Assembly (NCBI RefSeq): GCF_900106755.1
Contig: NZ_FNNN01000006.1
Coordinates: forward strand, 124,001 to 188,000
Origin: Bacteroides faecis MAJ27
Lineage (GTDB): Bacteria; Bacteroidota; Bacteroidia; Bacteroidales; Bacteroidaceae
Direction of reading: 5' to 3'
Length of the DNA: 64,000 nt
Shown here: positions 27,895 through 36,674 of the stretch, in pieces
How positions within the stretch are numbered: position 1 is the stretch's first letter
Layout of the letters: each line of letters begins with the position of its first letter
The notes under the pieces: generated by a model
The model's input: only the letters and a program-made list of their open reading frames with translations
Database searches by the model: none
Told to the model about the DNA's origin: nothing
Translations under genes and position numbers: made by a program

Positions 27895-30711
27895 CTACTC
27901 TTCTTTCGCCGTTCCTCCAATACTACGAATATATTCGTTGGGAGTAACTCCCGTACTCTTCTTGAAAGAACGGAAGAAGGAAGCGCGGGAACTAAAACCG
28001 CAGAGTTCGGCTAATGCGGCGAGCGTATAGCGGGAATATTTGCTATCCACTACCAATCTTTTGAATTCAGCTACACGATAGTCATTAATAAAATCATAAT
28101 AAGACTGATTCAAATACTGATTCAGCAGATAAGACAGAGAATGAGAGGAAGTACCTAACGCTACTGCCAGATCCCCCATTTTCAAATCAGGATTAATATA
28201 AGGCCGTTCCTTTTCGACATAAGCTACAAGCTTTTCATAAAGCTCTTTGCATTCCGTTTCACTCAGACGATTTGTTTTATATTTCTCTTCGACAGGTTGC
28301 TCCTGATTGTTATCTCCACACACTTGCTTTTCGGAAAAGCCATGTTCGTTCTCTTCCTGCCCTTCTGCGGGCGACAAAGCCGGTGACTTCACCAAAGTAC
28401 TTAATCGTTTCCACAAGTAATATCTTACCAGCAGCACAATCAATACTAACGCAACGACAATCAATCCCCATCCCCACCAGGGAACCATAGGGCGCACTGT
28501 CACCTCGCAACTGGCTTCCGACTGGTCATTGCCCGGCAAACGGACACGGAAAGTATAGTCTCCGGAAGCAAGTCCGTAGTATGATACCTCACTCTGTGCA
28601 GTCAACAGTTTCCAGTCATTATCCACTCCATCCAGCCGATACTCATATAGCAAAGCAGAAGGAAGTCCATAGGCAAAATCCGTAAAATTGAAAGTCAGAT
28701 TATTCTGGTCATATTTTAAAGAAGTTTCGGTTATAGAAACGCCGTTTGCCTGTATATCCGTAAACACGATAGGACGAACCTTGCCGCGCAATTCATCTAC
28801 CTCTTTAGGGTCCACACAAATCAATCCCTTAGTATTACCGAACCATAATAGTCCGTTTTCATCCTTATAAGCGGCTCCATTGGTGAAAGTGGGTCCGGGC
28901 ACTCCATCATTAAAAGTAAACGCGTCATAATCCTCCTCGCCATCCTTCATCCGCAATAAACCATCATTGCAACCAATCCACAACCACCCCAGGTTATCTT
29001 CTACAATGGACATCAGCGAATTATCCGGGAGAGTGGAAAGAACGGATTTCTGCCGGAAGCGATCCATTGTCAACGATGAAATGAACAGGCTCCCTTTCTC
29101 ACGGATGAAGAAAAGATTATGTTTTGAGTCTTCATAGATGGTCCTTACCTTATCACGATGCACAAACCCTTCCGGGAAGACATTGGAACGGAGACTTTGA
29201 GATGCAGGATCGTAAATGCACATTCCGGTTTCGGTTGCAATCCATCCTTTTCCGGTAGAGTCGAAACTAATCTCATAAACATTTCCTTCTGGCAGCTGGG
29301 AGTTGGAACTTGTATAATTTTTAATTTGCTTTGCCGATTTATTATAGCAGAATACGCCTTGAGACGTTCCCACCCACAGATTACCTTTTTCATCAGGCTT
29401 TATGCAGAAAATATGTCCTTTATGGAATAACTCGGAATCTCCTTCTTCAAAATAAGTAAGAGCAAGTGTCTGGGGATTCAGCACCATCATTCCTCCTCCA
29501 TACGTACCGATATAATATTCTCCTTCGTAGAAACTGATCGTAAGTATCAGGTCGGAAGTCAGTACAGGTCTTACAAAGCTCTTTACGGTTCCTGTAGATT
29601 CGTTGATATAAAACAGCCCGTCACGCGAACCGATCACTTTTTCCTTTCCACGATTCAGGAACGAACGAACCGACAAATTGGTGGAATTAAATAGAGGAGG
29701 AAAAGAATAAGTAGAAAACAGTCCGTTCTGATAGAGTGAATAATCAAGTCCGGCCTGAAAATGCCCTACCCAAAGTGCTCCACGGTTGTCTACCAACAAC
29801 GAATAGATTGAGTTACTGCGGATTCCTTCCTTATCGCGTATATCATGGCAAAAGCTACGGGTGACACACTGATCTTTATGAGAAAGAAAATGAACTCCAT
29901 TACCGTCAGTAGCTATATACACATTCTCTTTTCCGTCTCCGGAGATATCGGAGATCACATCACATCCCAAAGAGGGAGCATGAGAGAAAGTGGACGTTTG
30001 GATGTCGAAACGAAGTACTCCCTGGCTCATAGTACCTATATAGAGCGTTTCCCCTATTCGGGTAAGACACCGGAAATAATCTGTTTCGGGTACATTTTCG
30101 CGGAAATGCCAGGAAGAAACTTTTCCATCTTTTAATGAGTAAGAAAACAATCCTTGCACGGTAGCCATCCAGAGCACACTTTTATCTTCGTTCAGACAAA
30201 GGTCCATGACACGGTTACAGGCGGCCAGCACATTCGGGTCTGTTTGTATCTGGATGAGTTGCCCATCTTTCTGAATAAAAAGTCCTTTTTCGGTTCCCAG
30301 ATATAGCACGTCGTTGTCTGCCAAAAGGGTGTTTACGGCAAAGTCTATTTTCTCCGGCACGATTCGTTGTAATTCACCGTTGCTGCGGTTCAAACGCCAA
30401 AGTCCCACGCCGTTTCCTACCCAGAGTTGTCTGTTAGAAGTCTCTGCTATGCAGTTCACACGTTTCTTTCTTCCCGACTCAATGCCACGGAATTCAAAAT
30501 GTTTCACTTTGACACCGTCAAAACGGTCGAGACAGTTATCCGTCCCTAACCAAACGAAGCCCTCCGAGTCTTTATAAATAGCGTTCACCAAGACTCCGGA
30601 AAGCCCGTCGGACATAACTATATTACGAAATACGTAGTCCCGGGCTTGCAAGGTATCGCTACAAGCCAGATATATGATTAGAAGAATCAAATATTTAATC
30701 GTGCTTTTCAC
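27895..30711 (-). CDS. Membrane-spanning propeller sensor with AraC-type output
   Basis: A 938-residue regulator: signal/anchor at the N-terminus, two seven-bladed periplasmic propellers (repeats such as GFVWLGTDNCLDRFDG, NLWVGTSQGVFCYN, GLLWFGNTKGLICVD), a Y_Y_Y domain (about 655-745), one transmembrane helix (WGWGLIVVALVLIVLLVRYY), a linker, and an AraC helix-turn-helix (about 835-930). The histidine kinase, phospho-acceptor and receiver domains of hybrid two-component systems are missing, so the periplasmic sensor seems coupled straight to DNA binding. Start is GTG. Its position suggests control of the adjacent SusC/D locus. Confidence 0.88.
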   Translation of the reverse strand: MKSTIKYLILLIIYLACSDTLQARDYVFRNIVMSDGLSGVLVNAIYKDSEGFVWLGTDNCLDRFDGVKVKHFEFRGIESGRKKRVNCIAETSNRQLWVGNGVGLWRLNRSNGELQRIVPEKIDFAVNTLLADNDVLYLGTEKGLFIQKDGQLIQIQTDPNVLAACNRVMDLCLNEDKSVLWMATVQGLFSYSLKDGKVSSWHFRENVPETDYFRCLTRIGETLYIGTMSQGVLRFDIQTSTFSHAPSLGCDVISDISGDGKENVYIATDGNGVHFLSHKDQCVTRSFCHDIRDKEGIRSNSIYSLLVDNRGALWVGHFQAGLDYSLYQNGLFSTYSFPPLFNSTNLSVRSFLNRGKEKVIGSRDGLFYINESTGTVKSFVRPVLTSDLILTISFYEGEYYIGTYGGGMMVLNPQTLALTYFEEGDSELFHKGHIFCIKPDEKGNLWVGTSQGVFCYNKSAKQIKNYTSSNSQLPEGNVYEISFDSTGKGWIATETGMCIYDPASQSLRSNVFPEGFVHRDKVRTIYEDSKHNLFFIREKGSLFISSLTMDRFRQKSVLSTLPDNSLMSIVEDNLGWLWIGCNDGLLRMKDGEEDYDAFTFNDGVPGPTFTNGAAYKDENGLLWFGNTKGLICVDPKEVDELRGKVRPIVFTDIQANGVSITETSLKYDQNNLTFNFTDFAYGLPSALLYEYRLDGVDNDWKLLTAQSEVSYYGLASGDYTFRVRLPGNDQSEASCEVTVRPMVPWWGWGLIVVALVLIVLLVRYYLWKRLSTLVKSPALSPAEGQEENEHGFSEKQVCGDNNQEQPVEEKYKTNRLSETECKELYEKLVAYVEKERPYINPDLKMGDLAVALGTSSHSLSYLLNQYLNQSYYDFINDYRVAEFKRLVVDSKYSRYTLAALAELCGFSSRASFFRSFKKSTGVTPNEYIRSIGGTAKEE

Positions 30712-31047
30712 TTGTCAATCATCATTAATTGCATGAAACATAAGACAAAGATAGCATTTCTTCCACAAAAATAAGAATCGCCTCTCCATATTTGCTAAAC
30801 GTTTATAGACAAATACGAAAGGAAGAAAACATTTACTCAATACAATATAATAAATTATCAGTATCTTTCTTTATCCGCTATTTCATTCGTTTCTGCTTTC
30901 CAAAATAAGATACGGATTATCCTCGCCTGATACTTAACAGCGCAAAATTATTTAATTAAGCTACAAATCATTAATTAAAAGAACATTTTCTAAGAAAAAT
31001 CCCTCAAAACCATTTATCTTTATTCCCGAATTTAAGAAAGGAGCTAC
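30712..31047. other. Divergent intergenic region sensor / HipA-like kinase
   Basis: A 336-base AT-rich gap with a minus-strand -7 box at 30746-30753 for the sensor gene. Before the kinase gene there is only an imperfect TATCTTTA near 31014. Nothing else stands out. Confidence 0.6.
30746..30753 (-). promoter_or_regulatory. -7 box (TATCTTTG) for the sensor gene
   Basis: Exact consensus on the minus strand, 34 bases upstream of the GTG start. Confidence 0.6.
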
Positions 31048-31830
31048 ATGGATTTACGTACGGCAAATGTAACAAGATATATTCTTCCGCTGAGAGAGGG
31101 AGGATCATTGCCCGCTTTGGCCGAAGCTGACGATGAATTTAAATATGTAGTCAAGTTCAGGGGAGCAGGACACGGAACGAAAGCACTGATCGCCGAACTG
31201 ATAGGAGGAGAAATAGCCCGTGCACTAGGTTTCAGGGTGCCCGAGATCGTCTTTCTCCACCTGGACGAAGCCTTCGGACGCACAGAAGCAGATGAAGAAA
31301 TACAGGACCTACTTCAGTGGAGCCGCGGACTGAATATCGGATTGCATTTTCTTTCCGGCGCACTGACTTTCGACCCCATAGCACATTCCGTAGACGGGAA
31401 AACGGCCTCACAGGTGGTATGGCTGGATGCACTGCTGACCAATGTAGACCGTACCATCAAAAATACGAATATGCTGATGTGGCATAAAGAATTATGGTTG
31501 ATCGACCACGGCGCGTCACTCTATTTCCACCATACATGGACCAACTGGCAGAAGCTGTCGCTTAGTCCGTTTACACAGGTCAAAGACCATGTATTATTGC
31601 CGTTTGCCGACCAGCTGGAAGAGACAGACGCAGCATTCAAACGTATTCTTACGCCCGAAAAAATCCGTGAAATAGTCAATGCTGTCCCCGACGACTGGTT
31701 GAACTGGACCGAAGGCAGCGAGACTCCGCAGGATTTGAGAGATATTTATATTCAATTTTTAGAAGAAAGGATCAAGCACTCCGAACTTTTTGTAAATGAA
31801 GCACAAAATGCAAGAAAGGTACTTATATGA
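31048..31830 (+). CDS. HipA-like kinase (HipA_2 type)
   Basis: A 260-residue kinase-fold protein, about half the size of classical HipA. Visible are the nucleotide-binding Lys K36 in YVVKFRG, the catalytic loop NVDRTIKNTN (D134, N139) and the metal-binding LIDHGAS (D153). No HipB-type antitoxin is next to it; instead its 3' end overlaps a DUF3037 gene, a pairing I recall as recurrent. A strong ribosome-binding site (aaggag) precedes the ATG. The substrate is unknown; phosphorylation of a tRNA synthetase, as by HipA, cannot be assumed. Confidence 0.82.
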   Translation: MDLRTANVTRYILPLREGGSLPALAEADDEFKYVVKFRGAGHGTKALIAELIGGEIARALGFRVPEIVFLHLDEAFGRTEADEEIQDLLQWSRGLNIGLHFLSGALTFDPIAHSVDGKTASQVVWLDALLTNVDRTIKNTNMLMWHKELWLIDHGASLYFHHTWTNWQKLSLSPFTQVKDHVLLPFADQLEETDAAFKRILTPEKIREIVNAVPDDWLNWTEGSETPQDLRDIYIQFLEERIKHSELFVNEAQNARKVLI

Positions 31831-32191
31831 ATATGCGGTGATTCGATTCGTTCCGAAGGTAGAACGTGAGGAATTTATCAATGTAGGTATTGTTTTGTTC
31901 TCCAAACAACGTAAGTACCTGAAATCTCTATATACGATAGATGATAACAAACTCAGTCTGTTTTCTTCGGAAGTGGATACGAATTGCCTGAAAGAAGGAC
32001 TGAAAGTGTTCGACAAAATTTGCCAGGGCAATAAAAACGGAGGGACTATAGCTCAGATGGATATCCCGGACAGATTCCGTTGGCTGACTGCCGTTAAGAG
32101 TTCGTGCATTCAGGTTTCACGCCCGCACCCCGGATTCTCTGAGAATCTGGACGCCACACTGGAACGGCTGTTTAAGGAACTGGTGCTATAA
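31796..32191 (+). CDS. DUF3037 protein
   Basis: A 131-residue protein with the DUF3037 opening YEYAVIRFVPKVEREEFINVGIVLFS (shown in part: YAVIRFVPKVEREEF, then NVGIVLF). Function unknown. It overlaps the 3' end of the HipA-like kinase gene by 35 bases, or by 23 if the second ATG at 31808 is used. Such overlap implies translational coupling and a joint role. Whether it restrains, presents substrate to, or simply accompanies the kinase cannot be read from sequence. murQ starts 30 bases downstream. Confidence 0.8.
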   Translation: MKHKMQERYLYEYAVIRFVPKVEREEFINVGIVLFSKQRKYLKSLYTIDDNKLSLFSSEVDTNCLKEGLKVFDKICQGNKNGGTIAQMDIPDRFRWLTAVKSSCIQVSRPHPGFSENLDATLERLFKELVL

Positions 32192-32221
32192 CTAACCGAG
32201 TATTCCGGAAACAATAATTGA

Positions 32222-33055
32222 ATGGTTATGGAATTTATTAAGATAACAGAACAACCGTCACTCTATAATGACCTTGAAAAGAAACCGATAGGGGAAATTC
32301 TTCAGGAAATCAATGCTGAAGACCATAAAGTAGCAGATGCAGTGGAAAGAAGCATTCCGCAAATAGAGAAACTGGTCAGTCAGATCATTCCCCGGGTAAA
32401 GAAAGGCGGACGCATCTTCTATATGGGAGCAGGAACAAGCGGGCGGCTGGGAGTACTGGATGCTTCTGAAATTCCTCCTACATTCGGCATGCCCCCTACG
32501 GTAGTGATCGGACTGATTGCAGGAGGTGATACCGCCTTACGCAATCCTGTAGAGAATGCGGAAGATGACACAAAACGCGGCTGGGAAGAATTGCAGCAAT
32601 ATAACATCAACACCAAAGATACAGTCATCGGAATTGCAGCTTCCGGTACCACCCCTTATGTGATCGGTGCCATGCATGAAGCGCGCAAAAACGGCATACT
32701 GACAGGATGCATCACCAGCAACCCCAACTCACCTATGGCAACCGAAGCCGATATCCCTATCGAAATGATTGTCGGTCCGGAATATGTAACAGGCAGTTCA
32801 CGAATGAAATCGGGCACCGGTCAGAAGATGATTCTGAACATGATCAGTACTGCTGTCATGATCGGGCTAGGACGTGTCAAAGGAAACAAGATGGTCAATA
32901 TGCAACTCACCAATCAGAAACTGATTGACAGAGGAACACGGATGCTTATCGACGAATTACACCTGAATTACGGAGAAGCCCAATCATTATTGTTATTACA
33001 CGGCTCTGTAGAAAAAGCAATAGAAGCCTTTCACAATGAGGATGAATTGACGTAA
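32222..33055 (+). CDS. murQ: N-acetylmuramic acid 6-phosphate etherase MurQ
   Basis: A 277-residue SIS-domain lyase that splits the lactyl ether of MurNAc-6-phosphate to give GlcNAc-6-phosphate and D-lactate in peptidoglycan recycling. Signatures are GAGTSGRLGVLDASE with the catalytic Glu (E83) and GSSRMKSGTGQKMILNMIST. Length is slightly below the E. coli enzyme but complete. An in-frame ATG at 32228 is an alternative start. It follows the kinase and DUF3037 genes closely on the same strand and may share their transcript. Confidence 0.93.
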   Translation: MVMEFIKITEQPSLYNDLEKKPIGEILQEINAEDHKVADAVERSIPQIEKLVSQIIPRVKKGGRIFYMGAGTSGRLGVLDASEIPPTFGMPPTVVIGLIAGGDTALRNPVENAEDDTKRGWEELQQYNINTKDTVIGIAASGTTPYVIGAMHEARKNGILTGCITSNPNSPMATEADIPIEMIVGPEYVTGSSRMKSGTGQKMILNMISTAVMIGLGRVKGNKMVNMQLTNQKLIDRGTRMLIDELHLNYGEAQSLLLLHGSVEKAIEAFHNEDELT

Positions 33056-33071
33056 AACGAATAAAGGGCTG

Positions 33072-33355
33072 TTAACGGGCAGTAAGACAAAAGCTCTGTT
33101 CTACAGCTTCAGCTGTCTGTACCTTCGGTTCCGTACTACGTCCATATTGCCAGGCTACGACTGTTATCTTTACCGGAAACTTTGTACGAGGAGGAATCCG
33201 GGTGAACACCAGTTTATTGCCCTTTATCTCAGCCGGTTCTTGCTTTACATAATAATAACCCCCTTTATTTCTACAGACCATTGCCAAGGAGCCGCGGCTA
33301 TTACGGAACTCATCGCCAATACAGCCAACAAAGCGAAAAGAAAATATCTATTCAT
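33072..33355 (-). pseudogene. Frameshifted remnant of a secreted protein
   Basis: On the minus strand, a good signal peptide (MNRYFLFALLAVLAMSS to AAA) and the mature start PWQWSVEIKG run into a stop at 33245. The -1 frame continues without break from a G5 run at about 33260: NKGGYYYVKQEPAEIKG to KVQTAEAVEQSFCLTAR, ending at 33072. The join lies at A-AAG-GGG, a heptamer of the slippery X-XXY-YYZ type. The combined product would be about 95 residues, short for a secreted enzyme, and may also have lost its middle. Frameshift decay is the simpler reading. Confidence 0.6.
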
Positions 33356-33528
33356 AATGCTTCTTTTTATTGATTTAACTCCATATATTACGAACATGTA
33401 GAACAAAATACTCAAAAAACAACTATATATAATGAGATATGGATGCAAAGATAGAGTTATCACACTAAAAAGGAGAATAACCTTGGGCTGAATAAACAAA
33501 GCTATCCGTAAAAATGGTAGCAAAACCC

Positions 33529-33552
33529 GTAATCTATATAAGAATAGATTAC
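33529..33552. promoter_or_regulatory. 9-bp inverted repeat, operator-like
   Basis: Arms 33529-33537 and 33544-33552 (gtaatctat) with a 6-nt spacer, placed 12 bases upstream of the -7 box at 33564, that is between -33 and -7. Confidence 0.5.
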
Positions 33553-33563
33553 TTTACAGAAAC

Positions 33564-33571
33564 TAACTTTG
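33564..33571 (+). promoter_or_regulatory. -7 box (TAACTTTG) for the aldo/keto reductase
   Basis: Exact consensus match, 66 bases before ATG 33637. Confidence 0.55.
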
Positions 33572-33636
33572 CATACAGGAAAATATGGATTATGAGGAAT
33601 TAGATACGAACTGATTTTAATTTAATATACTCGATT

Positions 33637-34479
33637 ATGGAAAAAGTAAAATTGAACAATGGCATTGAAATGCCTATTTTAGGTTATGGTGTGTATCAGG
33701 TTACTCCTGAAGAATGTGAACGTTGCGTGTCTGATGCAATCAGTGTAGGATACCGCTCTATCGATACGGCACAAGCCTATCATAATGAGGAAGGGGTCGG
33801 AAATGCAATCAGCAAATGTGGTGTTCCACGCGAGGAGCTGTTTATCACCACCAAAGTATGGATATCAAATGCCGGTTATGACAAAGCAAAGGCTTCCATC
33901 GATGAGTCCTTACGTAAGTTGCAGAGCGATTATGTCGACCTCTTGTTGATTCATCAGCCATTCGGTGATTACTATGGCACTTACCGCGCAATGGAAGAAG
34001 CGTACAAGGCAGGAAAAATTCGCGCTATCGGCGTCAGCAACTTCTATCCGGACCGCTTCGTGGACCTTGCAGAGTTTTGTGAGATTACTCCTGCTGTCAA
34101 TCAGGTGGAAACACATGTCTTCAACCAGCAAGTGAAGTTACAGGAAGTAATGAAAGAATATGGTACGAGAATTATGTCATGGGGACCTTTTGCCGAAGGA
34201 CGGAATGACTTCTTCACGAACAGCACTCTCCAAGAAATCGGAAAAGAATACGGAAAATCAGTGGCACAGGTTGCATTACGCTATCTGATTCAACGGGACA
34301 TCATAGTCATTCCTAAATCGACTCACAAGGAACGAATGGCTGAGAACTTCAATGTTTTCGATTTTACTTTGTCACCGGAAGATATGTCTGCCATTGCTTC
34401 ACTCGATAACGCTGAAACCCTCTTCTTCTCTCATTATGACCCGGAAATGGTAAAATGGCTGATTAATTACGGAAAATAA
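33637..34479 (+). CDS. Aldo/keto reductase
   Basis: A 280-residue cytoplasmic NAD(P)H-dependent oxidoreductase. The catalytic tetrad is complete: D43 and Y48 in SIDTAQAYHNE, K73 in TTKVW, and H106 in LLLIHQPFG. The nucleotide-binding VIPKSTHKERMAEN segment lies near 220-235. It resembles the 2,5-diketo-gluconate reductase group; the true substrate is unknown. It has its own promoter with an inverted repeat in the spacer, and a shared terminator with the convergent GH97 gene. Confidence 0.9.
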   Translation: MEKVKLNNGIEMPILGYGVYQVTPEECERCVSDAISVGYRSIDTAQAYHNEEGVGNAISKCGVPREELFITTKVWISNAGYDKAKASIDESLRKLQSDYVDLLLIHQPFGDYYGTYRAMEEAYKAGKIRAIGVSNFYPDRFVDLAEFCEITPAVNQVETHVFNQQVKLQEVMKEYGTRIMSWGPFAEGRNDFFTNSTLQEIGKEYGKSVAQVALRYLIQRDIIVIPKSTHKERMAENFNVFDFTLSPEDMSAIASLDNAETLFFSHYDPEMVKWLINYGK

Positions 34480-34484
34480 AGAAT

Positions 34485-34533
34485 TCCCCCCTTTCATCGC
34501 TTTTGTTTTTACGAAGCAGAATGAAGGGGGGAT
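34485..34533. terminator. Bidirectional terminator, C6/G6 stem
   Basis: Arms around 34485-34497 and 34521-34533 pair a run of six C with six G, with one bulged T, followed by T5 on the plus strand. It serves the convergent reductase and GH97 genes. Confidence 0.75.
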
Positions 34534-34565
34534 TTTTATATGATAACTGAATACTATTTATAAGA

Positions 34566-36503
34566 TCATTTCTCTATCGGAGTAAAGTGCAACGCAGCCC
34601 CGCCACTCGCCTTTAACTTCAATATAAGTTTGTCTCCGGCTTTCACCTTCTTATGTGCCGTACGCACTTTGGTACCTGTATTCAGTTTATCGTCATCCTC
34701 ATACAAATGAGCGGTATACTTTTTACCCGGTTCCAGAAAATCCGTCATCACTGTAACGGTACGAGCTTCCGTATTTGTCATCGCTCCGACAAACCAGTCA
34801 TTACCTGAACGGCGTGCCTGAATAATATATTCACCTATTTCTCCATCCAGCGCACGACTGTCATCCCATACACTCGGAATAGCTTTCCAGAACTCCAATT
34901 CTTCCTCTCCTTTATAGAACTCCGGTCTGTCATACCAAAACATGAACTGCAACGGACTATAGTACACTGCTGCCATAGCTAACTGATGAGCTTTCGTATT
35001 TTTCACCCGTCCGTTGAAATAGCACAGAGTATAATCGGCTGCACCAGCCAGAAAACGGGTAAAAGGCAGGATGGTGTTATGTGTGGCATCTGGCATTTCT
35101 TCGTTTCCACGGATACCTTCCTGTGTCATCAAGTTCGGATAAGTACGGCTAAACCCGGTCGGACGATATTCATCGTGAATATCTACCATCATTTCATACT
35201 CGCCACACTTGCGTACAGCATCGTGTAGCCAGGTACTCCAATGCTGATTGCCGATTTGTACGAAACCGAATTTTATACCTTTCAGTCCCCATCGCTTATA
35301 CAACGGCAATAAAGAATCTAACTGCTGCACCAGCGCGCGTTGATTGACATATACCATCAAGCCGATTCCTTTCGATTCGGCATACTTGCACAGAGCCGGT
35401 ATATCAAGGTCTTTATCGGGAGAAACCGTAGAAGCATCCGAACTCATCTTCATCTCCGGTCCGTACCAGCCTGCATCCATATGTACATACCGAATGCCAC
35501 GTTCTGCCGCAAAATCAACAGCAACCTTTACTTTATCCTGCTTCAGATCGCCTGCACGAAAAACTTTTCCCGGTTTAATCCAGGATGTATCTGCCAGTTT
35601 ACAAGCAGGATTCAGATTCAGGACGAGATCATTATGGTTAATCAGGTCGACAGAACGTTCACCAACCATAATAACACGCCACGGAGTACTGTATGGAGAT
35701 ATAACATCGACACTACTATACAGACTTGTCACCAAAGTTGAAGGTTTTTCTGCGGACAAACGGAATTTACCACGCGCATAGTCCACCATTTCCGCTTCCA
35801 GCAACGCTACGGATAATCCGTCAGGCAGTTTTAAGGTCAACGGACGTTCGCTCTCTTCTTCTCCCCATCCTTCCAGCGGACGAAGCTCATAAGGTCCCTG
35901 TGCCCAACGTTCATAATAAGCTTTTGTACCCTGGGGCATTGTGAAACTGGTCTGTTCATCTGTGATATGGAGGAAAAGTCCATTGGTTGTTTCCGGAAAA
36001 TGATAACGGAAAGCGACTCCTTCGTTGTGAGCGCGAACGATAATGTTCATCAAGTAGTTTTTACGTTTATCATAACCATCTTCCTTTTTACCTTCCCCTT
36101 CGCCTTTACTGAACTTCAAAGTCATTTCATTGTAATGATCGCGAATCACAGAGCGTTCTCCATACACAGGTTTCCATGACTCATCGATTTCCCGGCGTTC
36201 AGCACCCGTCATTTTCAGATTTTCACACCAGAAATGGCAAGTATCATTCGGAACGGCCAATGCAGACTCAAACAACTGATTCTTAATCTGTATTCCCAGT
36301 TCGCTCTCTTCCACCACAGGACGGTCTTTATAGGTCAGTGTGTAATACATTCGTGTATTATCCTTCCCCAACGCACGTTGATAAAATGTAAAACGATAGG
36401 CTCCGTCAGGCGATATTAATACCTGACGAGTCTCCGTCATCACATTTTGTGCCTCTATCAGCACCGGTATAGCCAGCAATAAGATCAAGATAATTTTCTT
36501 CAT
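34566..36503 (-). CDS. GH97-family glycosidase, inverting-type residues
   Basis: A 645-residue secreted enzyme (signal peptide to IEAQ). The GH97 layout is complete: N-terminal beta-sandwich, central TIM barrel and C-terminal beta-sandwich. The motif GIKFGF has Gly (G413) where retaining members carry the Asp nucleophile, while E445 in DIHDE and E468 in GIRGNEE could be the catalytic and base Glu residues of inverting members such as SusB. This suggests an inverting alpha-glucosidase-like enzyme; residue mapping is from memory. The usual WDWW stretch after IKPGKV is replaced by RAGDLKQ. An alternative start lies at 36518. Confidence 0.87.
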   Translation of the reverse strand: MKKIILILLLAIPVLIEAQNVMTETRQVLISPDGAYRFTFYQRALGKDNTRMYYTLTYKDRPVVEESELGIQIKNQLFESALAVPNDTCHFWCENLKMTGAERREIDESWKPVYGERSVIRDHYNEMTLKFSKGEGEGKKEDGYDKRKNYLMNIIVRAHNEGVAFRYHFPETTNGLFLHITDEQTSFTMPQGTKAYYERWAQGPYELRPLEGWGEEESERPLTLKLPDGLSVALLEAEMVDYARGKFRLSAEKPSTLVTSLYSSVDVISPYSTPWRVIMVGERSVDLINHNDLVLNLNPACKLADTSWIKPGKVFRAGDLKQDKVKVAVDFAAERGIRYVHMDAGWYGPEMKMSSDASTVSPDKDLDIPALCKYAESKGIGLMVYVNQRALVQQLDSLLPLYKRWGLKGIKFGFVQIGNQHWSTWLHDAVRKCGEYEMMVDIHDEYRPTGFSRTYPNLMTQEGIRGNEEMPDATHNTILPFTRFLAGAADYTLCYFNGRVKNTKAHQLAMAAVYYSPLQFMFWYDRPEFYKGEEELEFWKAIPSVWDDSRALDGEIGEYIIQARRSGNDWFVGAMTNTEARTVTVMTDFLEPGKKYTAHLYEDDDKLNTGTKVRTAHKKVKAGDKLILKLKASGGAALHFTPIEK

Positions 36504-36651
36504 TCTATGTAAGTTCATGTTTATTCATTTTCTAATATATACGAACAAGATGATTATTCTACTCAATTCACTTTCTTTTCTTTCACACAAATCTGCAAAT
36601 ATAAGCAAATATCTTGCAAAAATAAGCATAACATCACATCCAAAAAGCAGC

Positions 36652-36659
36652 TACTTTTG
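36652..36659 (+). promoter_or_regulatory. -7 box (TACTTTTG) for uxuB-uxuA
   Basis: Exact TAnnTTTG match 16 bases before the first possible ATG (36675) of the SDR gene. Confidence 0.55.
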
Positions 36660-36674
36660 CAACAATTCAAATAA

